Under the pieces are notes generated by a model. The model worked only from the letters and a program-made list of their open reading frames with translations. It had not been told where the DNA came from and did no database searches. A stretch of DNA of 64,000 bases from contig JBBEBG010000040.1 in the NCBI GenBank assembly GCA_040882465.1, positions 156,130-220,129 on the forward strand. Reading direction: 5' to 3'. The DNA is from Gemmatimonadota bacterium (GTDB lineage: Bacteria > Gemmatimonadota > Gemmatimonadetes > Longimicrobiales > Gaopeijiaceae). A program made the position numbers and the translations under genes. Below are positions 48,488-58,103 of the stretch, piece by piece (position 1 is the first letter of the stretch; every line of letters begins with the position of its first letter).

Positions 48488-49442
48488 GTCCTCGGATACC
48501 CCGGGGGCGGACAGCCTCCCGGATCTCTACCGGAAGGACTTCGCAGTCGTGGTGCCAGCGCTCGACGAGGCGCCGGTGATTCCCGACCTAATCCGGGAGC
48601 TACGGGAGACCTTCGCGCGGCACCGTCTGGAAGGGGAGGTGATCCTCGTGGACGACGGCTCCACCGACGGGACGGCGGCGCTCGCAGAGAGAGAAGGGAA
48701 GGGGTGGGCTGCCCTCCGCGTTCTGAGGCACCGGGTCAATCTCGGAAAGACCGAGGCCATTCTCTCGGCTGCCCGGGCGACGGACCGGTCGGTTCTCGTG
48801 GTGTTCGACGCCGATCTCCAGCACTCGCCCGAAGAGATTCCCCGACTCCTCGCGGAGATCGCGCGCGGGTCGGATGTCGTGTGCGGCCGGAAGGTCGGGG
48901 CGTACGACAAGAAGGTGGTCTCGTCCATTTACAACCGCCTCTCCCGCCGGATCTTCCGCGTTCCCATTTCGGACCTGAACTCGATCAAGGCCTTCCGTAA
49001 GTCGGTCCTGGACGGGCTCCAGCTCCGGCACGACTGGCACCGATTTTTCGTCGTGCTGGCGCATGCGCGTGGCCATGGCGTCACCGAGATCGACGTTACG
49101 CTCCACCCGCGGCGGGCGGGGATCTCCAAATACACGGGAAGCTGGCGTGTCGTCGTGGGAATGGTGGACCTCCTTTCGGTCTGGTTCCTCCTCATCGTCT
49201 CGAAGAAGCCGCTCCTCCTCTTCGGGACGGTGGGCGCGCTCCTGATCGTGGTCGGATTCCTCGTCGGCATGGTCGCGCTCTACCTTCGCATCTTTCACCA
49301 AATGGGGTTCCGGCCCCTCCTCGACTTCGTCGTGCTCCTGGAGTCGGTCGGATTCACCCTGTGTGGGTTCGGTCTTCTCGCCGAGATGGTCGCTCAACTC
49401 CGCGAGGAGGTGGAGGATCTCCGGCGGAGTGCCCGGACGTGA
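48480..49442 (+). CDS. GT2 polyprenyl-phosphate sugar transferase with C-terminal membrane helices
   Basis: Probably transfers a sugar to undecaprenyl phosphate. GT-A fold motifs VVVPALDEAPVI, LVDDGSTDGT and FDADLQHSPEEI (DxD-like) occupy the first 170 residues; two hydrophobic segments (LLLFGTVGALLIVVGFLVGM and DFVVLLESVGFTLCGFG) anchor the C-terminus, as in GtrB/ArnC-like enzymes. 320 residues. GTG start overlapping rpoN by eight bases; the end overlaps wecB. Confidence 0.85.
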   Translation: MSESSDTPGADSLPDLYRKDFAVVVPALDEAPVIPDLIRELRETFARHRLEGEVILVDDGSTDGTAALAEREGKGWAALRVLRHRVNLGKTEAILSAARATDRSVLVVFDADLQHSPEEIPRLLAEIARGSDVVCGRKVGAYDKKVVSSIYNRLSRRIFRVPISDLNSIKAFRKSVLDGLQLRHDWHRFFVVLAHARGHGVTEIDVTLHPRRAGISKYTGSWRVVVGMVDLLSVWFLLIVSKKPLLLFGTVGALLIVVGFLVGMVALYLRIFHQMGFRPLLDFVVLLESVGFTLCGFGLLAEMVAQLREEVEDLRRSART

Positions 49443-50593
49443 CGGGAGACCGCCGCCGCGTCCTCGTCGTCGTCGGGACTCGACCCGAGGCGATCAAAAT
49501 GGCGCCCGTGATGCGCGCCCTGGAGGGACACTTCCCTCGCGTCGAGCCGCGCCTCCTTCTCACCGGGCAACACACCGACCTCGTGGACGATGTTCTTTCG
49601 ACCTTCGAGTTGGTGCCCCACTGGGATCTCGGGATCATGAAGAAGGGACAGTCGCTCACCCGGGTCGCCCGAGACTGCCTGGCCGGAATGGAAAACGTTG
49701 TCTTCGAGTGGCACCCGGAGTTCGTTCTGGTGCAAGGTGATACGGCTTCCGCCTTCATGGCATCTCTTTCCTCGTATTTCCATGGTATCGCAACGGGGCA
49801 CGTGGAGGCCGGTCTCCGCACGGGAGACCTTTGGCGCCCCTTCCCGGAGGAGGCGTTCCGCCGGATGGCGGATGTCCTCGCCGATCTTCATTTCGCGCCG
49901 ACCGAGGGGGCGCGGGACAATCTCCTTCGCGAGGGAATCCGTCCAGGCCAGATCCACGTCACCGGGAATACGGTCGTGGACGCCCTCCTGGAGGTTGCGC
50001 AACGGGGGCTGCCTCCGGCCTCCAAAGTCCTGCAGCGCCTCCTCGCGCCGGGTGCGCCTCCCTTTTTCCTCCTCACCGCACACCGGCGAGAGTCCTTCGG
50101 TGCCCCAATCGAGCGGATCTTCGCGGCCATGCGATCGCTCGTGGAAGACGAGGGGACGGTGGAGATCGTGGTACCCGTGCATCCGAACCCTTCCGTGATC
50201 GAGCCGGCGGAGCGACTCCTCCGGGGGCATCCGCGCATCCACCTCATCGAACCCCTCTCTTATCCGGACCTCGTGGCCGCCCTCGCCGGCGCTCGCGGAG
50301 TTCTCACCGACTCCGGGGGAATCCAGGAGGAGGCTCCGACCTTTGGCACACCGATCCTCGTGCTCCGGGAGGTGAGTGAGCGACCCGAAGTGATCTCGGC
50401 CGGGCTCGCCCGCCTAGTGGGAACCGATCCGGCGCTGATCGTCGAGGGGAGCAAAGAGCTTCTGCGGCGGAGTCCCGAACACCGGGCGCGGGCTCGGCGG
50501 GCGAACCCCTTCGGGGATGGAAAGGCGGCGGAGCGAATCGCGGCGCTCGTGGAGGAGTTCCTACTTGCCCGTGGGGGGAGCTCGGCGGTGTGA
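49439..50593 (+). CDS. wecB: UDP-N-acetylglucosamine 2-epimerase, non-hydrolysing
   Basis: Makes UDP-ManNAc from UDP-GlcNAc for surface polysaccharides. VVVGTRPEAIKMAPVMRAL opens the protein; GHVEAGLRTGDLWRPFPEE, LTAHRRESFG and DSGGIQEEAPTFG are active-site segments of the family. 384 residues. GTG 49439 start, inside the four-base overlap with the upstream gene; the end overlaps the next. Confidence 0.94.
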   Translation: MTGDRRRVLVVVGTRPEAIKMAPVMRALEGHFPRVEPRLLLTGQHTDLVDDVLSTFELVPHWDLGIMKKGQSLTRVARDCLAGMENVVFEWHPEFVLVQGDTASAFMASLSSYFHGIATGHVEAGLRTGDLWRPFPEEAFRRMADVLADLHFAPTEGARDNLLREGIRPGQIHVTGNTVVDALLEVAQRGLPPASKVLQRLLAPGAPPFFLLTAHRRESFGAPIERIFAAMRSLVEDEGTVEIVVPVHPNPSVIEPAERLLRGHPRIHLIEPLSYPDLVAALAGARGVLTDSGGIQEEAPTFGTPILVLREVSERPEVISAGLARLVGTDPALIVEGSKELLRRSPEHRARARRANPFGDGKAAERIAALVEEFLLARGGSSAV

Positions 50594-51732
50594 GAGTTCT
50601 CCTGCACTGCGTGTATTATCCCCCGGAAGTCGGGGGGCTCGAAAGCCATGTGGCCACCCTTGCCGAGGGCCTCGTGGCCCGAGGTCACGAGGTCCGTGTC
50701 GTGACCTCGCGTTCCCTTTCCGGCTTGGCGGCCGAGGAAACGCGAAACGGGGTGCGGGTGAGGCGCACCTGGTTCCCATCCCGATCGCCGCTCGGCTGGG
50801 CGCTGCACGCCCTCGGGTCCGTGGGGCCCGCTACGCGCTGGGCGGATTGGGCGGACATCCTGCACGCCCAGGCGTTCGCCTCGGTCCTCCCCGCCGGCAT
50901 CGCGGCACGGAGAACGGGGCGCCCCTGGCTCGCTTCATTCCACACCTCCCACTTTCTCGCCCGTGCCCGCCGCCCCCTCTGGAAACCCGTGCTCCGACGG
51001 CTCGTCCGGTGGCCCGACTACGCCCTGGCCGCCTCGATCGAGATCGCGGAAGTGGCCAGGACCCTATCCCCGGGGACCCTGGTCGAACCGCTGGCGAACG
51101 GTGTCGAGACCGATCGATTCCGCCCCGTCGTAGCGGCGCTTCCAACGAGGGACGGAGAGCGCTGGGTGATCGTGCCCCGGCGCCTCGTTCCCAAGAACGG
51201 GGTGGAGGACCTGATCCGGGCCGTTCCGCGGGTGCGGGAGCGGATTCCCGGTGCCCGCTTCCTCGTCGTGGGGGACGGACCGGAGCGGACCTCCCTTGAG
51301 GCGCTGGCGGGAGAGCTCGGTGTCTCAGGAGTCGTGACATTCCTGGGCGCCAAGCCGCACGACGAGATGCCGGGGCTCCTCGCGTCGGCGGAGATCGCCG
51401 TCTTTCCCTCGCGAATGGAGGCGACTTCGGTCGCCGCCCTGGAGGCGCTCGCCTGCGAAAGGCCGGTGGTCGCGACCCGGGTGGGGGGGCTCCCGGAGAT
51501 CGTAGGAGAAGACGTGGGCACGCTCGTAACTCCGGGCGACCCGGAGGCGCTCGCGAACGGGGTGGTGAAGCTCCTCGAGGAGCGCGACCTTCCCGCGATG
51601 GGGCGGCGCGCCCGCGAACGGGTGATCGCCCGATGGAGTAACGCCCGCCTCGTAACACGTCATCTGGAGATTTACGAAGACCTCGTAGCGGGCCGGTCGG
51701 TCCGCCGGCCCTCCTCGAAGGCAGAGAGCTGA
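50590..51732 (+). CDS. GT4 family glycosyltransferase
   Basis: Retaining GT-B transferase for glycan assembly. The N-terminal HCVYYPPEVGGLESHVATLAE loop and the C-terminal donor-binding FPSRMEATSVAALEALAC (with Glu pair) are typical of family 4. 380 residues. No membrane segment. Acceptor and donor unknown. GTG start overlapping wecB; the stop shares a base with the next start. Confidence 0.9.
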   Translation: MRVLLHCVYYPPEVGGLESHVATLAEGLVARGHEVRVVTSRSLSGLAAEETRNGVRVRRTWFPSRSPLGWALHALGSVGPATRWADWADILHAQAFASVLPAGIAARRTGRPWLASFHTSHFLARARRPLWKPVLRRLVRWPDYALAASIEIAEVARTLSPGTLVEPLANGVETDRFRPVVAALPTRDGERWVIVPRRLVPKNGVEDLIRAVPRVRERIPGARFLVVGDGPERTSLEALAGELGVSGVVTFLGAKPHDEMPGLLASAEIAVFPSRMEATSVAALEALACERPVVATRVGGLPEIVGEDVGTLVTPGDPEALANGVVKLLEERDLPAMGRRARERVIARWSNARLVTRHLEIYEDLVAGRSVRRPSSKAES

Positions 51733-54257
51733 TGGCGAAGAAGTCGGAAGGAAAGGGCCGGCGGCAACGCCGGGCCGAAACGGCGCCAGGGAGCCGGACC
51801 GCGGGCCGGGCACCCTCCGGCGGCCTGGATTCGGCGAACCTCGACCGGATCCCGCGGTGGTTGCCCTTCGCCCTCTTCGCGGCCCTCACCGTCTTCCTCT
51901 TCCGAGAGTTCATCTTCTCCGATCGGATGATGTACGGTGAGGACACGTTGACCCTCGGGTACATGGCCCGCGACTTCTTCGCGAACGCCCTGCGGACGAC
52001 GGGCTTCCCCCTCTGGAATCCGGTGATCCTCGGCGGGACTCCCTTCCTCGACGCCCTCTCGGGCGGAGATTCGCTTTATCCTCCATCCCTCCTCCTCCTC
52101 CTCGTGATGGAGACGTACCGCGCGCTCGGATGGAAGCTCGTTCTGCACGTTTTTCTCGCCGGAAGCTTCATGTACCTCTGGCTCCGCGTACTCCGGGTCT
52201 CGCGGAGCGGCGCGCTGCTCGGAGGAGTTGCCTACCTCCTGGCTCCATACTTCGTGACGCTGATTTTTCCGGGCCATGACGGGAAGATCTTCGTCACGGC
52301 GCTGACCCCCCTCCTCTTCTGCGCCTGTGAGTGGAGTTGGGTTCGCCGCGATCTCGTTCCCCTTGCCGCGATCGGGGGGGTCGTCGCGCTCGTGCTCCTC
52401 ACGACTCACTTCCAGATGGCGTATTTCCTCTTCGGGGCGACGGGCGCGTATATGGCCTTCCGGACAGTCCAGTTTTGGCGGTCGGATGGCGCGGGGGAGG
52501 GAAAACGCGCGCTCCGTCACTTCGGGTCCTTCCTCGGCTTCAGCGTCCTTGGCGCGGGTGCAGCGGGAATCCAGCTCATCCCCGCCGTGGATTACGTCGT
52601 GGAGTCCTCCCGGCGCACCGCCACGACGGTCGCTGCGGAGGGGGAAACCGGGATCGAATATTCCTCTTCCTGGTCGCTCCATCCCGAAGAGGCGCTTTCG
52701 CTCGTGGTTCCCGAGTTTGTTGGAAACACGCGGGCCGGCGCTGCTTGGTCCCTCAATACCTATTGGGGAAGGAACGCGTTCAAGCTGAACCACGAGTATC
52801 TCGGATTGGTCGCCCTCCTTCTCGCGGCGGTCGCCATGATCGGCCGAGGTGCGGGTGGGACTCGATGGTTCATGGCGGGGATGGGCGGCGTCGCGCTCCT
52901 CTTCGCGCTCGGCACGCACACTCCCATCTGGCGGCTCTTTTATGAAGTTCTCCCCGGCGTCTCGCTCTTCCGGGCGCCCTCCATTGCGATTTTCCTGACG
53001 GGATTCGCCACCGCAACCCTCGCGGCGATCGGCTTTGACCATGGGATCGGGCTCGTCGCGAGGGGGGAGGGAGGGCGCGTTCTCCGCGTCCTCGGAGTGG
53101 GAGCCGGGGCACTCGCGCTCGGCAGCGCACTCGCCGCTTCGGGCGCGCTGGAGAGCGTTTGGGATTTCGTCTTTTCCCCCGAGCTCAACGATGTCCAGAT
53201 TCAAGCTCGCGCCCGCGCGGAGCCCTTCATCGTGCGAGGATTTTTCATCGCGACATTGCTCGCAACGCTGGTCCTCCTCACCTGGGTCGGAGTCACCCGG
53301 GGGCTCCTCAAGGGAACTTTCGCCGTCGCGCTCCTGGCGCTCCTCGTCACGGTGGATCAGCTCCGCGTGGACGAAGCCTTCGTGCAGACCCTCGACTTCG
53401 CGGCCTTCTCGAGCCCCGACCCGAACCTGGCTTTTTTGATGGATCGGGCCGATTTCGAGCCGCCCTTCCGCGTATTCTCAATGATTCAGGGGGGGCAGGA
53501 TGTGTCGCCGGGGATGTACGGGCTCGACCTGGCGGCCGGACATCACCCGAACGACTTGGCGCGTTACCGCGAGCTGATCGGGATGGAGGGAAGCGGGATT
53601 CCAGAGAACCTCGCGTACTTCCACCCCAATGTGATGCGGATCTTGAACGTTCGGTACGTGATCTGGCCGGACGGCCAGATCGGTCCCATCGAGGACGTGG
53701 ATCCACTCAACCAGCTCGTCCTCCCCGACGGAACCGTTTTCAGCTCGGTCTACCCTTACCCGGGCCTTCCACGGGCCCGTATCGTGGGAGACGCCGTCGT
53801 CGTGCCCGAGGCAGAGGGCGTGGCGGTCATTCTCGGAAATCACGAGCTCGAGTACGATCCCTTCCGCCAGGCCGTGCTGAACGAGGAACCCACCTTCGAG
53901 CTCGGAGGGCCGGAGGTTAGGGGGAACGCCCAGTGGGTGGAGCGGACGCCGAACCGGCTTCTCCTCGAGGTGGAGAGCTCCGGCCCCGGGCTGCTCGTCC
54001 TCTCCGAGAATTGGTTCCCCGCGTGGCGTGCCACGGTGGACGGTGAAGAGGTGCCGGTCCTGCGAGCCGACCACACGCTCCGGGGAGTGCCGATCCCGGG
54101 AGGTGCGCATCGCGTGGAGATGTGGTACGAGTCGTCCGTCCTCCGGGGGGCGCTCGGCGTGAGCCTGGTTTCGCTCTTTGCGCTCCTCGGAGTGGCGATC
54201 GCCGGTGTGGCCTGGCGGCGGCGGCCCGTGGCGGGCGAAGGAAAAGAGCCGGGATGA
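51732..54257 (+). CDS. YfhO-type multi-spanning membrane protein
   Basis: 841 residues with a basic N-terminal tail (1-35), then about twelve membrane helices up to residue 560 and a soluble C-terminal domain. FPLWNPVILGGTPFLDALSGG after the first helix and LVLSENWFPAWRATVDGE near the end match YfhO family proteins, which are GT-C-like and, in Bacillus, modify lipoteichoic acid. Here the likely job is transferring a polyprenyl-linked sugar to a surface polymer; this is inference from family and neighbours. Confidence 0.82.
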   Translation: MAKKSEGKGRRQRRAETAPGSRTAGRAPSGGLDSANLDRIPRWLPFALFAALTVFLFREFIFSDRMMYGEDTLTLGYMARDFFANALRTTGFPLWNPVILGGTPFLDALSGGDSLYPPSLLLLLVMETYRALGWKLVLHVFLAGSFMYLWLRVLRVSRSGALLGGVAYLLAPYFVTLIFPGHDGKIFVTALTPLLFCACEWSWVRRDLVPLAAIGGVVALVLLTTHFQMAYFLFGATGAYMAFRTVQFWRSDGAGEGKRALRHFGSFLGFSVLGAGAAGIQLIPAVDYVVESSRRTATTVAAEGETGIEYSSSWSLHPEEALSLVVPEFVGNTRAGAAWSLNTYWGRNAFKLNHEYLGLVALLLAAVAMIGRGAGGTRWFMAGMGGVALLFALGTHTPIWRLFYEVLPGVSLFRAPSIAIFLTGFATATLAAIGFDHGIGLVARGEGGRVLRVLGVGAGALALGSALAASGALESVWDFVFSPELNDVQIQARARAEPFIVRGFFIATLLATLVLLTWVGVTRGLLKGTFAVALLALLVTVDQLRVDEAFVQTLDFAAFSSPDPNLAFLMDRADFEPPFRVFSMIQGGQDVSPGMYGLDLAAGHHPNDLARYRELIGMEGSGIPENLAYFHPNVMRILNVRYVIWPDGQIGPIEDVDPLNQLVLPDGTVFSSVYPYPGLPRARIVGDAVVVPEAEGVAVILGNHELEYDPFRQAVLNEEPTFELGGPEVRGNAQWVERTPNRLLLEVESSGPGLLVLSENWFPAWRATVDGEEVPVLRADHTLRGVPIPGGAHRVEMWYESSVLRGALGVSLVSLFALLGVAIAGVAWRRRPVAGEGKEPG

Positions 54258-55216
54258 AGATCGCGATCCAAATCTTCCTCACGATCGCTCTCACCTGGCT
54301 GATCGTGAGTCAGGTCGGGGTCACCCTCGACGAGTTCGCCTCTCCGGGGCTCGCCGCGCCGGCGCTGAATCCCGCCTGGCTGGCTCTCGGGACCGTCCTC
54401 CTCCTCGCGGGCTACTTGGTGACCGCCCGGCTTTGGGGAAGGATGGTGGGCGAGCTCGGCGGAATCGATCCGGGAGGAGCTGCCTCTATTCGGATCGTCT
54501 TGACCGCCAACCTCGGGCGGTACCTTCCAGGGAAATTCTGGCAGATGGCGGGACTCGCTCTCCTGGCAAAGCGGTACGGCGGTTCGGCGACCCTCGGGGC
54601 AACGGCCGGGGTCCTGAGCCACATCTTCGCCTTGGCGGCAACCGGCTTGGTCGCTCTCCCGCTCCTCGCGGGGCCGTCCGCGCCCCTCGGGAGGGCAAGG
54701 ATCCCGGTCCTCATGCTCCTCGCGCTCCTCGCGTTCGCGGTGGCCGTGCCTCGGGTGCTCCATCGCGTCTTCACGGCGGCGCTCCGAGTCGCACGACTTC
54801 CCGCGGCCGAGGTCGTTGGGATGGACGGCTGGTTCGGGGCTCGTTGGCTGGCAATGCACCTCGTGGTTTGGATCATTTACTCCCTCGCCTTCATTTCTTT
54901 CGTGCGGGGGCTCGGCTTCGAGGCGGGCTTCGCGGGGTTCGCGGCCCCCTTCGCAGCGGCCTACCTTCTGGGTTATCTCGCAATCTTCGCGCCTGCCGGG
55001 ATCGGGGTACGAGATGGTTTTCTCATCGCCTTCCTCCGGCCGGAGGTCGGTGGCGCGGCGGTTGGAATCGCGCTTTTCGCTCGCGTTTGGATGACCCTGG
55101 CCGAACTTCTTCCTGCCGGATTCGTCGCCATGTGGGAGCTATTTCGCGGGGGCGGTGTCCCGACCGGGAGCGGGGAGACGAGGAGGGAGGTGAGGGACGG
55201 TGAGCCGCGCACCTGA
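54254..55216 (+). CDS. Flippase-like (LPG-synthase transmembrane/UPF0104) membrane protein
   Basis: A 320-residue inner-membrane protein with about eight helices. TANLGRYLPGKFWQMAGLALLAKR near residue 90 and LAIFAPAGIGVRDGFLIAFL near residue 245 are the conserved loops of the family that includes AglD-like and MprF-flippase-like proteins. It overlaps the YfhO-like gene and the next GT2 gene, so co-translation with glycan enzymes is likely. Substrate unknown. Confidence 0.82.
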   Translation: MKIAIQIFLTIALTWLIVSQVGVTLDEFASPGLAAPALNPAWLALGTVLLLAGYLVTARLWGRMVGELGGIDPGGAASIRIVLTANLGRYLPGKFWQMAGLALLAKRYGGSATLGATAGVLSHIFALAATGLVALPLLAGPSAPLGRARIPVLMLLALLAFAVAVPRVLHRVFTAALRVARLPAAEVVGMDGWFGARWLAMHLVVWIIYSLAFISFVRGLGFEAGFAGFAAPFAAAYLLGYLAIFAPAGIGVRDGFLIAFLRPEVGGAAVGIALFARVWMTLAELLPAGFVAMWELFRGGGVPTGSGETRREVRDGEPRT

Positions 55217-55943
55217 CGAACCGACGCTGGTCGTCATCCCCACCTTCAACGAGCGCGAGAACCTTCCGCGCATCGTTCCGATGGTTCTTCAGGAGATGGA
55301 GGCGATCCACATCCTCGTCGTGGACGATGCCTCACCGGACGGGACGGGAGAAGTCGCCGACGACCTGGCCGCCCACTTTCCCGGACGAATTCACGTTCTC
55401 CACAGGGAAGGGAAGGGTGGGCTCGGGCCGGCGTACCTGGCTGGCTTTCGCTGGGGACTCGATCGGCAGTACGCCCGAATCTGCGAGATGGACGCCGACC
55501 TCTCCCATCCGCCCGCCATGCTTCCGAAATTGGTCGCGGCCCTCGCGGCCCCGAACGTGGACTTCGTCGTGGGATCTCGATACATGGGCGGGAGGGTGAC
55601 AGTGGTCAACTGGCCGATCGGGCGCCTCCTCGTGTCTTACTTCGGAAACGTCTACGCACGGATCGCGACGGGGCTTCCAGTGTCGGATGCGACAGGAGGA
55701 TTTAACATATTCTCCCGCAATGTGTTGGAAACGATAGATATGGAGAGGATTCAATCCACGGGGTACACGTTTCAGATCGAGCTCAAGCTGCGTTCCTGGA
55801 AAAAAGGTTTCCGGTTCGTCGAGATTCCGATCATCTTCACGGAACGAGACCACGGGGAATCCAAGATGTCGAAGAGGATCGTCTTCGAGGCTGTGTGGAA
55901 GGTCTGGAAACTTCGCCTCCTCGATATCTTCGGCCGACTCTGA
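55200..55943 (+). CDS. Polyprenol-phosphate mannose synthase-like GT2
   Basis: DPM1-like enzyme that puts mannose (or another hexose) on a polyprenyl phosphate. VVIPTFNERENLPRIVP, VVDDASPDGTGEVAD and CEMDADLSHPPAML (DxD) are diagnostic, with DATGGFNIFSRNVLE downstream. 247 residues, no membrane helix, unlike the GT2 at 48.5 kb. GTG start at 55200, overlapping the flippase-like gene by 17 bases. Confidence 0.92.
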   Translation: MSRAPDEPTLVVIPTFNERENLPRIVPMVLQEMEAIHILVVDDASPDGTGEVADDLAAHFPGRIHVLHREGKGGLGPAYLAGFRWGLDRQYARICEMDADLSHPPAMLPKLVAALAAPNVDFVVGSRYMGGRVTVVNWPIGRLLVSYFGNVYARIATGLPVSDATGGFNIFSRNVLETIDMERIQSTGYTFQIELKLRSWKKGFRFVEIPIIFTERDHGESKMSKRIVFEAVWKVWKLRLLDIFGRL

Positions 55944-55955
55944 CCGGGACTGGCA

Positions 55956-56573
55956 TTGTCGCTTCGCGATCTTATTTACCTCTGTCCCTTCTGTGGCGGG
56001 GATCCCGTCGAGGAGAAGGGGATGCGGCTCCGGTGCCCGAAGTGCGAGCGCACCTTCGAGGAGGTTGTGCGGAGCGCGAAAATTCGGGTGGAGTTCCCGT
56101 CGGGGGAAGGAGAGGACATCGCCCCTGGGGCCCTCGCGCGGAGGGTCGAGGAAGCGGGGAGCGGGACACGGCGCGCGACCACCCGAAGCGGGGAGCTTGC
56201 GTTCGAGTCCCGAGCCTCCGCGCGAATCGCGAAGGTGGAAGAACCGGTCTTTCACGGAAAGGAGGTCGTGGGCTTCATCGAGCGCCGGGGATCCCCGCGC
56301 GCAGGGACGCTCCTTCTGGCGGGCGACCGCGTGCGATTCGAGATGGACGAAGGGGGTGTGATGGAGTGGCCCCTTCTGGACATCCGGGCTCTGCAAGGCT
56401 CCTCGTCGTCCCTGCAAATCTCCCCCCTGGAGGGCGGCGTCGTCACCTTTCGCTTCGAGGAGGAATCTTCGCGGCGATGGGAAGAGCTCTTGAAGGCGGG
56501 CCTTCGAAGGATGTGGTCGGAGGCGGGAAGGGGAGAGATCGCGGAGTTCCAGCCTCGAATCCGGGTGCGTTGA
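55956..56573 (+). CDS. Zinc-ribbon protein of unknown function
   Basis: 205 residues. Two CxxC pairs (CPFCGG and CPKCER) form a zinc ribbon within the first 30 residues. The rest alternates beta segments (GTLLLAGDRVRFEMDEGG, SLQISPLEGGVVTFRFEE) and ends in a helix (SRRWEELLKAGLRRMW), a pattern like a PH or GRAM-type domain. The start is TTG 55956. I do not recognise the family. It sits between a GT2 and an acyltransferase on the same strand. Confidence 0.75.
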   Translation: MSLRDLIYLCPFCGGDPVEEKGMRLRCPKCERTFEEVVRSAKIRVEFPSGEGEDIAPGALARRVEEAGSGTRRATTRSGELAFESRASARIAKVEEPVFHGKEVVGFIERRGSPRAGTLLLAGDRVRFEMDEGGVMEWPLLDIRALQGSSSSLQISPLEGGVVTFRFEEESSRRWEELLKAGLRRMWSEAGRGEIAEFQPRIRVR

Positions 56574-56580
56574 TTTCCCC

Positions 56581-57297
56581 ATGAGCATTTCTTACCGCTT
56601 CATACGATTCCTCGCTCGGATCGGGATTCTCCGCTGGATTCGCATCGAAGCGGAGGGGCTGGATCACGTTCCCCGGACCGGCCCCTGCATCCTGGTGCCG
56701 AATCACCAGAGCCTTCTGGACCCCTTTCTCGTCCAAGGTGTCTGCCCGCGGGAGGTCGCGACGATGACCAAGAGTACCCAGTTCGCGAGCCCGGTCATTC
56801 GCTGGATCCTGGGGCAGGTGAGCGCCTTCCCGGTCCGCCGGTATCGAGTGGATCCCCAGACCGTCCGGGTCCTTCTGCGCCGACTATCCGAAGGAAAGGT
56901 CGTCTGTGTGTATCCGGAGGGAGAGCGGAGCTGGGACGGCCGACTCCAATCCTTCAGACGAGGAACGGTCCGCGTCCTCCTTCGTGCCGGGGTGCCGGTG
57001 ATTCCGGTCGGGATCGAGGGGATGTACGAGGTTTGGCCGCGTTGGCGAGCGCGCCCGAGGGCCGGGCGTACCGTGTTTCTCCGTTTCGGGCCACCGATCC
57101 AATTCGGGGCCCAGCGCGGCCGCGCGGAACGGGAGGCGATGCTTCCGGAGGCGGAGCGTTTACTGAGGGAAGCTATCCTCACTCTCTCGGGCGAGGCAGG
57201 GCGCCGCGGCGCGCACCTTTCTGCGGAGGAGGGAGCCAGGATCGTCCGCGAGGGAGTCTCCGGGTCCGCCGGAAGCCGGGGAGACGCCGAGTTGTGA
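56581..57297 (+). CDS. 1-acyl-glycerol-3-phosphate acyltransferase (PlsC family)
   Basis: Membrane-associated acyltransferase. The catalytic motif is NHQSLLDPF (residues 40-48) instead of the usual NHxSxxD with the same His and Asp, and PEGERSWDG (about 113) is the second block. 238 residues. It could acylate lysophosphatidic acid or, given the neighbours, a glycolipid. Overlaps the next gene by four bases. Confidence 0.88.
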   Translation: MSISYRFIRFLARIGILRWIRIEAEGLDHVPRTGPCILVPNHQSLLDPFLVQGVCPREVATMTKSTQFASPVIRWILGQVSAFPVRRYRVDPQTVRVLLRRLSEGKVVCVYPEGERSWDGRLQSFRRGTVRVLLRAGVPVIPVGIEGMYEVWPRWRARPRAGRTVFLRFGPPIQFGAQRGRAEREAMLPEAERLLREAILTLSGEAGRRGAHLSAEEGARIVREGVSGSAGSRGDAEL

Positions 57298-58004
57298 GCT
57301 CGCCGGACCGCGGCGGGACGCCGGGGCGGGAGTTCTACGAGGAGAGCGGTTACTTCGAAGGCGGGGGAAGCCACCTCCTCGATCCCCGGAGTCCCTTTCA
57401 CAGGTATCGGATTCGCCACGTCCTCTCGCTCTGCGGATCCCTCCGGGGACTCCGAGTCGTGGACCTGGGCTCGGGCTGGGGCACACTATCCTTCGCGCTC
57501 GCCCGACAGGCGGCGGAGGTCGTGGGGGTGGACTTTGCGGAAGCGGCCGTCGGTCTCGGAGAGCGCCGACTCGAAGCCGAGCCCACGCCGGGTCTCCGCT
57601 TCCTCCGCGCCGATGCGGGAGACACGGAACTTCCCGCAGGCGCTTGGGACCTCGTGGTCGCGGCCGACCTCATCGAGCACCTGGATGCGCGAGACACTCT
57701 TCGCGTGTACCGCGAAGCGAAGCGACTCCTCCGGCCGGGGGGACGCCTCGTGATCTGGACTCCGAACCCCAGCCACTTTCTCGAGGCCTTTCGTCGGTGG
57801 GGGCTCCTCCGGGCCGACGCGAGCCATGTGGACTACAAGACCCTCCGACGTGTCACGCGGGAGCTCGAGGGGGAGGGATTCCGGATCATCGTGGCGCGTT
57901 ACGTCGAGTCGCACCTTCCGGGGCTCCGTCACATCGAGCGCCGGACGCTCGGCTTCCTCCCGTTCATGCGACGCCGGGTGGCGGTGGCCGCCCAGCGCGA
58001 TTGA
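57294..58004 (+). CDS. Class I SAM-dependent methyltransferase
   Basis: 236 residues. The SAM loop VVDLGSGWGTLSFALA is at about 54-69, the acidic residue in VVGVDFAEAA, and the post-motif DLVVAADLIEHL. The N-terminal FYEESGYFEGG resembles sugar- or lipid-modifying methyltransferases. GTG start overlapping the acyltransferase. Last gene of the glycan cluster; the substrate is unknown. Confidence 0.88.
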   Translation: MSSPDRGGTPGREFYEESGYFEGGGSHLLDPRSPFHRYRIRHVLSLCGSLRGLRVVDLGSGWGTLSFALARQAAEVVGVDFAEAAVGLGERRLEAEPTPGLRFLRADAGDTELPAGAWDLVVAADLIEHLDARDTLRVYREAKRLLRPGGRLVIWTPNPSHFLEAFRRWGLLRADASHVDYKTLRRVTRELEGEGFRIIVARYVESHLPGLRHIERRTLGFLPFMRRRVAVAAQRD

Positions 58005-58103
58005 GCAACAACGGACGTTCGCGCCGACTCAGGCCTCCGCGCCGACCGCGGGCGGGGGGCGGCGACTCGTCCAAAAGGGGATCTGCCTCGGTCTGTACTT
58101 TAC

